A stretch of 64,000 bases of DNA from Streptomyces sp. TSRI0281 (GTDB lineage: Bacteria; Actinomycetota; Actinomycetes; Streptomycetales; Streptomycetaceae): positions 62,001-126,000 of the forward strand of contig NZ_LWLE01000034.1 of assembly GCF_001905125.1 (NCBI RefSeq), written 5' to 3'. Numbering within the stretch: the stretch's first letter is position 1; each line of letters starts with the position of its first letter. Position numbers and translations under genes: made by a program. Below are positions 33,144 to 41,856 of the stretch, one piece after another. The notes beneath the pieces are model-generated. The model was not told the origin of the DNA and searched no databases. It saw only the letters and a list, made by a program, of their open reading frames with translations.

Positions 33144-34088
33144 GTGCCGATACTGCCCACCGGGCCGCTGTCGTACGGGATGCAGCTCCCGATCCAGTCG
33201 CAGAGCACCCTCTACGCGGAGCCGTGGGAGGCCGGGGCGACCCCCGCCGACCTCGCCCGGATCGCCCACGCCGCCGACCGCAGTGGTTTCGCCTACCTCG
33301 CGAGCTGCGAACACGTCGGCATTCCCCGGCGGCTCGCCGGGGCCATGAGCACCATCTGGTACGACCCCGTCGCCACCCTCGCCTTTCTCGCCGGGGTCAC
33401 CGATCGCGTCCTGCTGATGAGCCATGTGGCCGTCGTCGGGCTGCGGCATCCGCTCCTCACCGCCAAGCAGTACGCCACCCTCGACCACCTCAGCGGCGGC
33501 CGGCTGATCCTCGGGGTCGGTGCCGGGCACGTACAGGAGGAGTTCGAGGCGCTCGGTGCGGACTTCGCCGGGCGCGGCGGTGTGCTCGACGAGACCATCG
33601 ACGCGCTGCGGGCGGCGCTCGGGCCGGCGGAGTTCCCGGAGTTCGCGGGGGAGCGGTTCTCCTTCGGCGGGCTGGGGCAGCTGCCGCGTCCGGCCCAGGA
33701 GCGGGTGCCGATCTGGGTGGGGGGCTCCTCGCCCGCCGCCGTGCGCCGGGCCGCCGTGCGGGGGGACGGGTGGCTGCCGCAGGGCGGTTCGCGTGACGAA
33801 CTGCCCGTTCACATTGCCCGGTTGCGTGAACTCCGGGCGGAGGCCGGGGTCGAGGAGCCGCTCGTCATCGGGGCGATCACCGAACCGCTCTACGTCGGTG
33901 AGCCCGGGTGGCGGGTGGGGCGGCGGACCCTGAGCGGGAAGCCGGAGGTCCTCGCCGAGTCGCTGCGGGCCTACGCGGACATGGGGGTGCACCAGATCCA
34001 GGTGCGGTTCCGGAGCCGGGGACCACAGGAACTCATCGACCAGATGGCGGCGTTCGGCGCCGACGTCGCACCGCTACTCGACACCTAG
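33144..34088 (+). CDS. F420-dependent LLM-class oxidoreductase (TIGR03619-like)
   Basis: A 314-residue luciferase-like TIM-barrel enzyme. Family marks are EHVGIPRR near residue 54, LLMSHVAVVGLRHPLLTAKQ, the DHLSGGRLILGVGAGHVQEE cofactor-binding turn near residue 120, and VPIWVGGSSPAA. It would use F420 or FMN to oxidise or reduce an organic substrate. GTG 33144 has AAGGAGG at 33130-33136. It is the first gene of the operator-marked locus and is followed 11 bp later by an SDR gene, so the two form an operon. Confidence 0.82.
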   Translation: MPILPTGPLSYGMQLPIQSQSTLYAEPWEAGATPADLARIAHAADRSGFAYLASCEHVGIPRRLAGAMSTIWYDPVATLAFLAGVTDRVLLMSHVAVVGLRHPLLTAKQYATLDHLSGGRLILGVGAGHVQEEFEALGADFAGRGGVLDETIDALRAALGPAEFPEFAGERFSFGGLGQLPRPAQERVPIWVGGSSPAAVRRAAVRGDGWLPQGGSRDELPVHIARLRELRAEAGVEEPLVIGAITEPLYVGEPGWRVGRRTLSGKPEVLAESLRAYADMGVHQIQVRFRSRGPQELIDQMAAFGADVAPLLDT

Positions 34089-34099
34089 GGAGACCGGGC

Positions 34100-34885
34100 A
34101 TGGGCAAGCTGGACGGGCGCGTCGTCATCATCAGTGGTGCGGCGCGCGGACAGGGTGAGCAGGAGGCGCGGCTCTTCGTGGCCGAGGGCGCGCGGGTGGT
34201 CATCGCCGATGTGCTGGACGAGCAGGGGGAGGCCCTGGCGAAGGAGCTGGGCGCGGAGGCCGCCCGGTTCGTTCATCTGGACGTGAGCCGCGAGGAGGAG
34301 TGGCAGTCCGCCGTCGCCGTGGCGAAGGAAGCGTTCGGGAAGATCGACGGGCTGGTCAACAACGCCGGAATCCTGCGCTTCAACGAGCTGGTGTCCACGC
34401 CGCTGGAGGAGTTCCAGCAGGTCGTCCAGGTCAATCAGGTCGGCGCGTTCCTGGGGATCAAGACCGTCGCGCCCGAGATCGGTGCGGCGGGCGGCGGGAC
34501 CATCGTCAACACGGCCTCGTACACCGGGCTCACCGGTATGGCGTTCGTGGGCGCGTACGCGGCGACCAAGCACGCGGTCCTCGGGCTGACCAAGGTGGCG
34601 GCGGTGGAGCTGGCGGCGCGGGGGATACGGGTCAACGCGGTCTGTCCGGGGGCCGTGGACACCGCGATGACCAATCCGGCGGCGCTGGACCCGTCCGCCG
34701 ACCCGGAGGAGTCGAAGGCGGCCGTGGCCGAGCTGTACAAGAAGCTCGTGCCGCTGGGACGGATCGGGCGGCCGGAGGAGGTGGCGGCGCTCGCCCTGTT
34801 CCTGACCTCGGAGGACTCCTCGTACATCACCGGGCAGCCGTTCGTCATCGACGGGGGATGGCTGGCCGGTGTCAGCCTTTTCTGA
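34100..34885 (+). CDS. SDR family oxidoreductase (3-alpha/20-beta-hydroxysteroid dehydrogenase-like)
   Basis: 261 residues, classical SDR. The NAD-binding loop is ISGAARGQGEQEARLF (TGxxxGxG variant), the NNAG motif is LVNNAGILRF, the catalytic residues are the Ser of NTASYTG and Tyr/Lys of YAATKHAVLG, and the C-terminal motif is YITGQPFVIDGGW. It would interconvert an alcohol and a ketone. ATG 34100 has TAGGGAG upstream. Its stop codon lies inside operator copy 2, so this operon ends exactly where control of the next gene begins. Confidence 0.88.
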   Translation: MGKLDGRVVIISGAARGQGEQEARLFVAEGARVVIADVLDEQGEALAKELGAEAARFVHLDVSREEEWQSAVAVAKEAFGKIDGLVNNAGILRFNELVSTPLEEFQQVVQVNQVGAFLGIKTVAPEIGAAGGGTIVNTASYTGLTGMAFVGAYAATKHAVLGLTKVAAVELAARGIRVNAVCPGAVDTAMTNPAALDPSADPEESKAAVAELYKKLVPLGRIGRPEEVAALALFLTSEDSSYITGQPFVIDGGWLAGVSLF

Positions 34886-34896
34886 CGGAGCGTCAG
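34882..34896. promoter_or_regulatory. Operator copy 2 (CTGACG-GAG-CGTCAG, perfect)
   Basis: A perfect 6-bp dyad with a 3-bp spacer. It overlaps the SDR stop codon (34883-34885) and lies about 90 bp before the second LLM gene. Confidence 0.7.
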
Positions 34897-34943
34897 GTAT
34901 TGACGGGCCGGAACGTCGGTGGAACAGTCGGTCGCATCACAAT

Positions 34944-34958
34944 CTGACGAGGCGTCAG
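34944..34958. promoter_or_regulatory. Operator copy 3 (CTGACG-AGG-CGTCAG, perfect)
   Basis: A perfect dyad 25 bp before the GTG of the second LLM gene and 62 bp after copy 2, close to six helical turns. It is well placed to block a promoter or initiation. Confidence 0.7.
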
Positions 34959-34983
34959 AAATACTTGAGGACGGTGAACCTCC

Positions 34984-36108
34984 GTGGAATTCGGGCTCTT
35001 CGTGCAGGGGTACGTGCCCGCAGCGCGCGCCAAGGCGGACCCCCAGGCAGAGCACAAGGCACTGATCGAGGAGACCGAGTACGTCATCCAGGCGGACAAG
35101 TCCGGCTTCAAGTACGCCTGGGCCTCCGAGCACCACTTCCTGGAGGAGTACTCGCACCTCTCCGCCAACGACGTCTACCTCGGCTACCTCGCGCACGCCA
35201 CCGACCGGATCCACCTGGGGTCCGGCATCTTCAACCCGCTCGCTCCGGTCAACCACCCGGTGAAGGTGGCCGAGAAGGTCGCCATGCTCGACCACCTCTC
35301 GGAGGGGCGCTTCGAGTTCGGCACCGGACGCGGGGCCGGGAGCCACGAGATCCTCGGGTTCATGCCGGGCATCACCGACATGAACCACACCAAGGAACTC
35401 TGGGAAGAGACCATCGCCGAGTTCCCCAAGATGTGGCTCCAGGACGAGTACGTCGGCTTCCAGGGCAAGCACTGGTCGCTGCCGCCCCGCAAGATCCTGC
35501 CCAAGCCGTACGGGAAGTCGCACCCGGCCATGTGGTACGCCGCCGGGTCGCCGTCCTCGTACGCGATGGCGGGCAAGAAGGGGCTCGGGGTGCTGGGCTT
35601 CAGCGTGCAGAAGGTCTCCGACATGGAGTGGGTCGTCGAGTCCTACAAGAACGCGGTCAAGGAGGCGGAGCCGATCGGCGACTTCGTCAACGACAACGTG
35701 ATGGTCACCTCGACCGCGATCTGCGCCGAGACGCACGCCAAGGCGGTCGAGATCGCGGTGGGCGGCGGGCTGAACTACCTTCAGTCGCTGCTGTTCCGCT
35801 ACCACGACACGTTCCCGCGGCCCGAGGGGATTCCCGAGTGGCCCGAGCTGCTGCCCGAGTACAGCGAGGAGATCATCGAACTGCTCATCGCGGAGGAGCT
35901 GATGATCTGCGGCGACCCGGACGAGGTGCTGGCCCAGTGCCGGCGGTGGGAGCGGGCGGGGGCGGATCAGCTGAGCTTCGGGCTGCCGATCGGGATCAGT
36001 CCGGAGGACACGGTGAACTCGATCAAGCTGATCGGTGAGCATGTGATTCCGAAGATCGATACGGATCCGGTGCATCGGACCTCGCGGTTCCGGAGCGCCT
36101 CGAACTGA
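34984..36108 (+). CDS. LLM-class flavin-dependent oxidoreductase (luciferase/alkanal-monooxygenase-like)
   Basis: A 374-residue TIM-barrel monooxygenase. MEFGLFVQGYVPA opens strand 1. ASEHHFLEEYS is the family EHH signature near residue 42. DRIHLGSGIFNPLAPVNHP and DHLSEGRFEFGTGRGAGSHE form the flavin pocket. It would oxygenate a substrate with reduced flavin and O2. GTG 34984 follows GAGG at 34967-34970, a long spacing. Two perfect operators lie immediately upstream. The gene precedes the deacylase and dehydrogenase genes and is separated from them by the repeat-bearing gap. Confidence 0.85.
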   Translation: MEFGLFVQGYVPAARAKADPQAEHKALIEETEYVIQADKSGFKYAWASEHHFLEEYSHLSANDVYLGYLAHATDRIHLGSGIFNPLAPVNHPVKVAEKVAMLDHLSEGRFEFGTGRGAGSHEILGFMPGITDMNHTKELWEETIAEFPKMWLQDEYVGFQGKHWSLPPRKILPKPYGKSHPAMWYAAGSPSSYAMAGKKGLGVLGFSVQKVSDMEWVVESYKNAVKEAEPIGDFVNDNVMVTSTAICAETHAKAVEIAVGGGLNYLQSLLFRYHDTFPRPEGIPEWPELLPEYSEEIIELLIAEELMICGDPDEVLAQCRRWERAGADQLSFGLPIGISPEDTVNSIKLIGEHVIPKIDTDPVHRTSRFRSASN

Positions 36109-36120
36109 CCCCGGGGGCCT

Positions 36121-36166
36121 GGGGCTCCGCCCCTGAACCCCGCGCCTCAATCGCCGGCGGGGCTGG
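36121..36166 (+). repeat. Streptomyces intergenic repeat, copy A
   Basis: Contains GGGGCTCCGCCCC followed by CCCCGCGCCTCAATCGCCGG. The first part is itself a hairpin. Confidence 0.75.
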
Positions 36167-36195
36167 GTGTGGGGCTGGGTGGTCCTCCCGAACCC

Positions 36196-36240
36196 GGGGC
36201 TCCGCCCCGGACCCCGCGCCTCAATCGCCGGCGAGGCTGA
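36196..36240 (+). repeat. Streptomyces intergenic repeat, copy B
   Basis: Nearly identical to copy A over about 40 bp and starting 75 bp later. It contains the same GGGGCTCCGCCCC hairpin and CTCAATCGCCGGCG. Confidence 0.75.
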
Positions 36241-36390
36241 GTGCGGGGCTCGGCGGGGCTGAGTGTGGCGCTGGGTGTGGCGCCCGGCCGAACCGGGTGG
36301 GCGCCCGGCCGGGCTTGAGAGGGCGTCGGTTCGGCCGGGTGGGGGCTGAGGGGGCGCTCGGCGGGCTCGGGAGCGGGGTCGGCCGGGGAA

Positions 36391-36440
36391 ATCAAGCCCC
36401 TCCGGCGATTGAGGAGCGGGGGTAGGGGGCAGCGCCCCCG
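36391..36440 (-). repeat. Streptomyces intergenic repeat, inverted copy
   Basis: CCTCCGGCGATTGAGG and GGGGGCAGCGCCCCCGG on the plus strand are the reverse complement of the copy A/B modules, with some divergence. Confidence 0.65.
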
Positions 36441-36629
36441 GAACCCGGGCCGGGCGGCGTCTTCCCGGACCGTCGCCCGTGCGCCGGGGTGCGTACCGCG
36501 GCCGAAAGCGTACGCACCCCGGCCACACCCCCGCCCACGGCACGGCACCCCACCCCACCGCATCGCACCGCCCACCGCTCCCCACCGCACCACCACCACC
36601 GCACCACCACTGCGAGAAGGGACCCCGTC

Positions 36630-38369
36630 ATGCTCGACCACCTCATCCGCGGAGCGACCGTCGTGGACGGCGGCGGCGGACCCGCGTACCGGGCCGACCT
36701 CGGCATCCGCGACGGCCGCATCGCCGTCATCGCCGAGCCCGGCACCCTCACCGAAGAGGCCGTCACCAGCGAGGACGCCACCGGACTGGTCCTCGCGCCC
36801 GGCTTCGTCGACCCGCACACCCACTACGACGCGCAGCTCTTCTGGGACCCCTACGCCACCCCCTCCATGAACCACGGTGTCACCACCGTCGCCGGAGGCA
36901 ACTGCGGGTTCACGCTCGCCCCGCTGCACCCCGACCGGCCCGAGGACGCCGACTACACCCGCCGGATGATGTCCCGGGTGGAGGGCATGGCCCTCAAGGC
37001 GCTGGAGGAAGGCGTCGACTGGAGCTGGTCCACCTTCCGCGATTACCTGGACGCGCTCGAAGGGCGCATAGCCGTCAACGCCGGGTTCATGGTCGGGCAC
37101 TGCGCGCTGCGCCGCCACGTCATGGGCCCCGACGCCGTCGGCGGACAGCCCACCGGCGAGCAGATGGCCGCCATGCTCGCCCTCTTCCACGACGCCATGG
37201 ACGCCGGAGCCTGGGGGCTGTCCACCACCCAGTCCTCGACCCACTCCGACGGCGACGGGCAGCCGGTCGCCTCGCGGCACGCGCTGCCCGAGGAACTGCT
37301 GGCGCTCTCCCGCGCCGTCGGTGAACACGAGGGCACCCAGATCGAGGCGATCGTCGCGGGCTGCCTCGACCAGTTCTCCGACGAGGAGATCGACCTGTTC
37401 GTGGACATGAGCGCCGCCGCCGGACGGCCGCTCAACTGGAACGTCCTCACCATCGACGCCGCCGTCCCCGAACGCGTACCGCGCCAGCTGATCCCCAGCG
37501 AGCGGGCCCGCCGCGCGGGCGGCCGGATCGTCGCCCTCACCATGCCGATCCTCACCCCCATGAACATGTCGCTCGGCACCTTCTGCGCCCTCAACCTCAT
37601 CCCCGGCTGGGGCGACATCCTCGCCCTCCCCGTGCCCGAGCGCATCGAACGGCTCCGCGACGCCGACACCCGGACCGAGATGCTGCGCCGCGCCGACAGC
37701 AAGGAGGCCGGGGTCTTCCGCCGGCTCGCGAACTTCGGCCGGTACGTCATCGGGGACACCTACAGCGCCGCCAACGAGGGTCTGAGCGGGCGGGTCGTGA
37801 ACGACATCGCCGCCGAACGCGGCCAGGACGCCTTCCACTGCCTGGTCGAGATCTGCGCCGACGACGACCTGCGTACGGTGCTGTGGCCCATGCCCACCGA
37901 CAACGACCCGGACTCCTGGGCACTGCGGCAGCGGACCTGGGAGCACGAGGACGTGCTGCTCGGCGGGTCCGACGCGGGCGCCCACCTGGACCGGATGTGC
38001 GGGGCCCCGTACACCACCCGGTTCCTCGGCGACTGTCTGCGCGGACGCAAGCTCGTGCCGCTCACCACCGCGGTCAAGATGCTCACCGACGACCCCGCCC
38101 GGCTCTTCGGGCTGCGCGACCGGGGCCGCATCGAGGAGGGCTTCCACGCCGACCTCGTCCTCTTCGACCCCGAGCGCATCGACGCCGGACCCGCCACCCT
38201 CGTACACGATCTGCCCGGCGACAGCCCCCGCCTGGACTCCAAGGCCCTCGGCATCGTGTCCGTCCGCGTCAACGGCGTGGAGACCCTGCGCGAGGACAAG
38301 GTGACGGGCGCGGTGCCCGGTACGGTGCTCCGCTCCGGCCGCGACACCCGGACGGTGAGCACCGCATGA
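36630..38369 (+). CDS. N-acyl-D-amino-acid deacylase (amidohydrolase superfamily)
   Basis: A 579-residue metal-dependent hydrolase. The small beta domain begins LIRGATVVDGGGGPAYRADL. The metal-binding HxH occurs in APGFVDPHTHYDAQLFWDP near residue 60, and NCGFTLAPL follows, as in D-aminoacylases. The C-terminal metal and substrate segment is GGSDAGAHLDRMCG. It should remove an acyl group from an N-acyl D-amino acid or cleave a related amide. ATG 36630 has GAAGGGA upstream. It overlaps the aldehyde dehydrogenase by ATGA, so the two are coupled. The real substrate may be an amide made by the neighbouring oxidoreductases (inference). Confidence 0.85.
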   Translation: MLDHLIRGATVVDGGGGPAYRADLGIRDGRIAVIAEPGTLTEEAVTSEDATGLVLAPGFVDPHTHYDAQLFWDPYATPSMNHGVTTVAGGNCGFTLAPLHPDRPEDADYTRRMMSRVEGMALKALEEGVDWSWSTFRDYLDALEGRIAVNAGFMVGHCALRRHVMGPDAVGGQPTGEQMAAMLALFHDAMDAGAWGLSTTQSSTHSDGDGQPVASRHALPEELLALSRAVGEHEGTQIEAIVAGCLDQFSDEEIDLFVDMSAAAGRPLNWNVLTIDAAVPERVPRQLIPSERARRAGGRIVALTMPILTPMNMSLGTFCALNLIPGWGDILALPVPERIERLRDADTRTEMLRRADSKEAGVFRRLANFGRYVIGDTYSAANEGLSGRVVNDIAAERGQDAFHCLVEICADDDLRTVLWPMPTDNDPDSWALRQRTWEHEDVLLGGSDAGAHLDRMCGAPYTTRFLGDCLRGRKLVPLTTAVKMLTDDPARLFGLRDRGRIEEGFHADLVLFDPERIDAGPATLVHDLPGDSPRLDSKALGIVSVRVNGVETLREDKVTGAVPGTVLRSGRDTRTVSTA

Positions 38370-39892
38370 GCGGCACGCAGAAGCGTACGAACGGCACGGA
38401 GAAGCGTACGAACGGTACCGAGAAGTCCCTGCGCGACACCGAGCAGCGGCTGTTCATCGGCGGTGAGTGGACCGAGCCCGCGGACGGGCACTACGAGGTG
38501 ATCAACCCCGCCACCGAGGAGGTCGTCGGCCTCGCCCCCGAGGCGAGCGCCGCGCAGGTGTACGAGGCTGCCGCGGCGGCCCGCGAGGCGTTCGCGGGCT
38601 GGTCCCGGACCCGGCCCGAGGAGCGCGCGGCGATCCTCGACCGCGCCGCCGACCTCGTCCAGCGCGACTTCGCCGCCCACGCCGCGCTCGCCCAGGCGGA
38701 GAGCGGCGCCACCACGGGGACGGCGCGGGGGATGCAGGTCGCCGTCGGGGCCGCACGGTTCCGGCGGTACTCCAGGGGAGCCCTGGAGCCGGTGGAGGAG
38801 GGCCTCGCCCCGCAGATCAACGAGGCCGGGCCGATGGGGCGGGCCGGTGTCTTCGGCGCGCTCGCCGTGCGCCAGCCGGTCGGCGTCGTCACCTGCATCA
38901 CCTCGTACAACAATCCCTGGGCCAACCCGGCGGGCAAGATCGCTCCCGCGCTCGCCATGGGCAACACGGTCGTCGTGAAGCCCGCCCCGCAGGACCCGCT
39001 CTCCGTCTTCCGGATGGCCGAGGCCCTCGCGGAGGCCGGGGTTCCGCCGGGCGTCGTGAATGTCGTGACCGGTTCCGGCGCCGGGGCGGGCGAGGCGGCC
39101 GTGGACTCGCCGGACGTGGACATGGTCAGCTTCACCGGCTCCACGGCCGTCGGGCAGCGGATCGCCGAGGTGTGCGGACGCGGCATGAAGCGGCAGCTGA
39201 TGGAGCTGGGCGGCAAGGGCGCCGCGCTCGTCCTGGACGACGCCGACCTGGACGCGGCGGTGGCGGGCATCGGCACGACGTTCTCCTTCTACAGCGGACA
39301 GATCTGTACGGCTCCGACCCGCGTCCTGGTCCAGCGGGGCGTCCATGACCGGCTGATCGAGAAACTCACGGCGTACGCGGCCCGGCTGCCGGTCGGTGAT
39401 CCGACGGACCGGGGCACGGTCGTCGGCCCGGTCATCTCCGCCGCCCACCGCGACCGCGTCGAGGCGTACGTGGAGCTGGGACGCAAGGAAGGGGCGCGGG
39501 TGGTCACGGGCGGCGAACGGCCCGAGCGCGCCGGGCGGGGCTTCTACGTCGCCCCCACCCTCCTCGCCGACTGCACCAACGGCATGCGGGTCGTCCGCGA
39601 GGAGATCTTCGGCCCGGTCGTCGTGGTCGTCCCCTTCGACGACGAGGAGGAGGGCATCGCGCTGGCCAACGACAGCGACTACGGCCTCCTCGACTACGTG
39701 TGGTCGGGGGACGTGGCGCGGGCCTTCCGGGTGGCCCGCCGGCTGCGCGCGGGCGGCGTGGGCGTGAACACGATCGGCCGGAACATGGAGGCACCGTTCG
39801 GCGGGTTCAAGAAGAGCGGTGTGGGGCGCGATGTCGGCTCGTACGCCCTGCACGCGTACAGCGAGACGCAGGCGATCGTCTGGCCGGGATGA
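38366..39892 (+). CDS. Aldehyde dehydrogenase family protein
   Basis: A 508-residue NAD(P)+-dependent aldehyde dehydrogenase. The NAD-binding stretch is VSFTGSTAVGQRIAE, the catalytic Glu is in MELGGKGAALVLDD, and the nucleophile Cys is in YSGQICTAPTRVLVQ. FGPVVVVVPFDDEEEG gives the C-terminal motif. It would oxidise the aldehyde released upstream in the pathway to an acid. It starts by 4-bp overlap with the deacylase. The first ~25 residues are a repeat-coded, charged extension not seen in typical members. A hairpin terminator follows. Confidence 0.9.
   Translation: MSGTQKRTNGTEKRTNGTEKSLRDTEQRLFIGGEWTEPADGHYEVINPATEEVVGLAPEASAAQVYEAAAAAREAFAGWSRTRPEERAAILDRAADLVQRDFAAHAALAQAESGATTGTARGMQVAVGAARFRRYSRGALEPVEEGLAPQINEAGPMGRAGVFGALAVRQPVGVVTCITSYNNPWANPAGKIAPALAMGNTVVVKPAPQDPLSVFRMAEALAEAGVPPGVVNVVTGSGAGAGEAAVDSPDVDMVSFTGSTAVGQRIAEVCGRGMKRQLMELGGKGAALVLDDADLDAAVAGIGTTFSFYSGQICTAPTRVLVQRGVHDRLIEKLTAYAARLPVGDPTDRGTVVGPVISAAHRDRVEAYVELGRKEGARVVTGGERPERAGRGFYVAPTLLADCTNGMRVVREEIFGPVVVVVPFDDEEEGIALANDSDYGLLDYVWSGDVARAFRVARRLRAGGVGVNTIGRNMEAPFGGFKKSGVGRDVGSYALHAYSETQAIVWPG
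38375..38437 (+). repeat. 21-bp tandem repeat at the aldehyde dehydrogenase N-terminus
   Basis: Three in-frame units encode TQKRTNG, TEKRTNG and TEKSLRD, and a fourth begins TEQRL. The first two units differ at only three bases. Confidence 0.8.
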
Positions 39893-39925
39893 GGTACCCG
39901 ACGGGTCATCGGCGCGTCGCCCGAC

Positions 39926-39963
39926 GGATCATCGGCGGGTCGCCGACGAGGCGCCGATGATCC
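39926..39963. terminator. Hairpin terminator after aldehyde dehydrogenase
   Basis: GGATCATCGGCG (39926-39937) pairs perfectly with CGCCGATGATCC (39952-39963) around a 14-nt loop. AAAATTTT follows about 9 nt later. Confidence 0.65.
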
Positions 39964-40116
39964 GCACGGGAAAATTTTGAACCAGCCCAAAACGGACAGC
40001 GCTGCGATTACCGTACGTCGTCGCTCCCGCCCGCATGACATTCATTGCAAGGTCCAGTGATGATTTAACGCATTGTTAGCGCGCCATTCATCGCTCAATT
40101 GCCTTGTTTTGAAAGG

Positions 40117-40136
40117 GTGAGACGCTGGAGTCTCAC
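40117..40136. promoter_or_regulatory. Inverted repeat upstream of the permease
   Basis: GTGAGAC-GCTGGA-GTCTCAC, perfect 7-bp arms, ends 9 bp before GTG 40146. The preceding ~100 bp are AT-rich for this genome and probably hold the promoter. The dyad could be an operator or an RNA hairpin that hides the start. Confidence 0.55.
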
Positions 40137-40145
40137 GCTCCGGAT

Positions 40146-41741
40146 GTGGATATCGCAGCGCATAGCGTCCTCTCCATGACTCAGCTGGACGCGCGGCCAC
40201 AGGCCGGAGACACGGTACGGGGAAGTGCCCCGGCCGGCGGTGGAGTGCGGGACAAGGGCCTCGGCGGGAACTCCGTCGGGCTGATGGGGAGCGCCGTCAT
40301 CGGCATCTCCACCGTCGCCCCCGTGTACTGCCTGACCTCCACCCTCGGCTCCACCGCCGGAGAGGTCGGCGTGCAGATGCCCGCCGTCTTCCTGGCCGGC
40401 TTCCTGCCGATGCTGCTCGTCGCCTTCGCGTACCGCGAACTCAACAAGGTCATGCCGGACTGCGGCACCTCCTTCACCTGGACGGTGAAGGCGTTCGGCC
40501 CGCGCGTCGGCTGGATGTGCGGCTGGGGTCTGGTGATCGCGACGATCATCGTCCTGTCGAACCTGGCGGGTGTGGCCACCTCGTACTTCTGGCTCCTCGC
40601 GGGCGAGATCACCGGCAGCGACGGGGTCGCGGCCCTGGACGACAACAAGGTCGTCCACATCGCCACGTGTCTGGCCCTCATCGCGGCCGCCACCGCCATC
40701 AGCTACCGCGGCATGACCGCCACCAAGGGTGTGCAGTACGCCCTGGTCGGGCTCCAACTCGTCGTCCTCGCCCTGTTCGTGGCGATGGCCCTGCAAAAGG
40801 CGGACAGCGGTGACTTCGCCTCGTCCGTGGACTTCTCGTGGTCCTGGCTGAACCCGTTCGCCGTCCAGTCCTTCGCGGCCTTCACCGCCGGGCTGTCCCT
40901 GTCCATCTTCATGTTCTGGGGCTGGGACGCGTGTCTGACCGCCAATGAGGAGACGACCGGCAGCGAGAAGACCCCGGGGCGCGCCGCGCTCATCGCGATG
41001 GTCGTCCTTGTCGGCTCCTACCTGGCCACCGGCATCGCCGCGCAGATGGCAGTCGGCTCCGGCGGCTCCGGTCTCGGCCTCGCCGACCCGGACACCTCCG
41101 ACAACGTCTTCGCCGCGCTCGCCGGTCCGGTCATGGGCCCCGGCCTCGGCGTCCTGCTGTTCCTCGCGGTGCTCGCCTCGGCCGCCGCCAGCCTCCAGAC
41201 CACCTTCATCCCGGTGGCCCGCACGGTGCTCGCGATGTCGTCGTACGAGGCACTGCCCTCCTCGTACGCCCGGGTCCACCCGCGCTTCAGGACCCCCGGC
41301 CGGGCCACCGTGACGGCGGGCATCGCGACCGGCGTCTTCTACACCGTGATGACCCTGGTCAGTGAGCACGTCCTGGTCGATACCATCTACGCGCTCGGCC
41401 TCATGATCTGCTTCTACTACGCGCTGACGGCCTTCGCCTGCGCCTGGTACTTCCGCGCCGAACTGACCCGCTCCGCCCGCGACCTGGTCTTCAAGGGCCT
41501 CTTCCCGCTGGTCGGCGGCGTCCTGCTCACGGCCGTCTTCGGCAAGACCCTCTACGACATGTGGGACCCGGCCTACGGCTCCGGCTCCTCGGTGTTCGGT
41601 GTCGGCTCGGTGTTCGTCATCGGGGTGGGGCTGCTGCTGCTCGGTGTGGTGCTGATGCTCGCGATGCAGCGCCGCAGCCCGGCGTTCTTCCGCGGCGAGG
41701 TGCTGACGAAGGAGACACCGGCCCTGGTCGTGGCGGACTGA
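40146..41741 (+). CDS. APC superfamily amino-acid permease
   Basis: A 12-14-helix transporter of 531 residues from GTG 40146 (521 from ATG 40176; neither has a good ribosome site). GSAVIGISTVAPVYCLTST is the TM1 glycine-rich unwound region, and SFAAFTAGLSLSIFMFWGWD is TM6. Members import amino acids or amines. Its position just after the deacylase/dehydrogenase pair suggests that it brings in the pathway substrate, though it is separated by a terminator and has its own promoter region. Confidence 0.85.
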   Translation: MDIAAHSVLSMTQLDARPQAGDTVRGSAPAGGGVRDKGLGGNSVGLMGSAVIGISTVAPVYCLTSTLGSTAGEVGVQMPAVFLAGFLPMLLVAFAYRELNKVMPDCGTSFTWTVKAFGPRVGWMCGWGLVIATIIVLSNLAGVATSYFWLLAGEITGSDGVAALDDNKVVHIATCLALIAAATAISYRGMTATKGVQYALVGLQLVVLALFVAMALQKADSGDFASSVDFSWSWLNPFAVQSFAAFTAGLSLSIFMFWGWDACLTANEETTGSEKTPGRAALIAMVVLVGSYLATGIAAQMAVGSGGSGLGLADPDTSDNVFAALAGPVMGPGLGVLLFLAVLASAAASLQTTFIPVARTVLAMSSYEALPSSYARVHPRFRTPGRATVTAGIATGVFYTVMTLVSEHVLVDTIYALGLMICFYYALTAFACAWYFRAELTRSARDLVFKGLFPLVGGVLLTAVFGKTLYDMWDPAYGSGSSVFGVGSVFVIGVGLLLLGVVLMLAMQRRSPAFFRGEVLTKETPALVVAD

Positions 41742-41800
41742 CCCCTTCGGCCTGACGGGCGGGACCGACCGGGCCGACCGGGCGCGGGGAGTCCTCCCCG

Positions 41801-41856
41801 GGGGCTCAGGGGCTCAGGGGCTGATGGGCTGAAGGGCTGAGGGGCTGAGGAGCTCA
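41801..41856. repeat. 8-bp tandem repeat, seven copies
   Basis: Consecutive octamers vary around GGGGCTGA (GGGGCTCA, GGGGCTCA, GGGGCTGA, TGGGCTGA, AGGGCTGA, GGGGCTGA, GGAGCTCA). The last unit contains the stop codon of the siderophore-interacting protein gene on the minus strand. Confidence 0.85.

Larger units (their letters stand above)
36109..36629. other. Repeat-bearing intergenic region
   Basis: No gene is supported. It contains two direct copies and one inverted copy of a GC-rich Streptomyces intergenic repeat, plus CCACCGCACC low-complexity sequence before the deacylase ribosome site (GAAGGGA at 36615-36621). Confidence 0.6.

Noticed and set aside
34435..36585. A 716-codon minus-strand frame across the SDR and LLM genes
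   Set aside because: It overlaps two well-supported enzymes and the intergenic repeats, with a low-complexity product.
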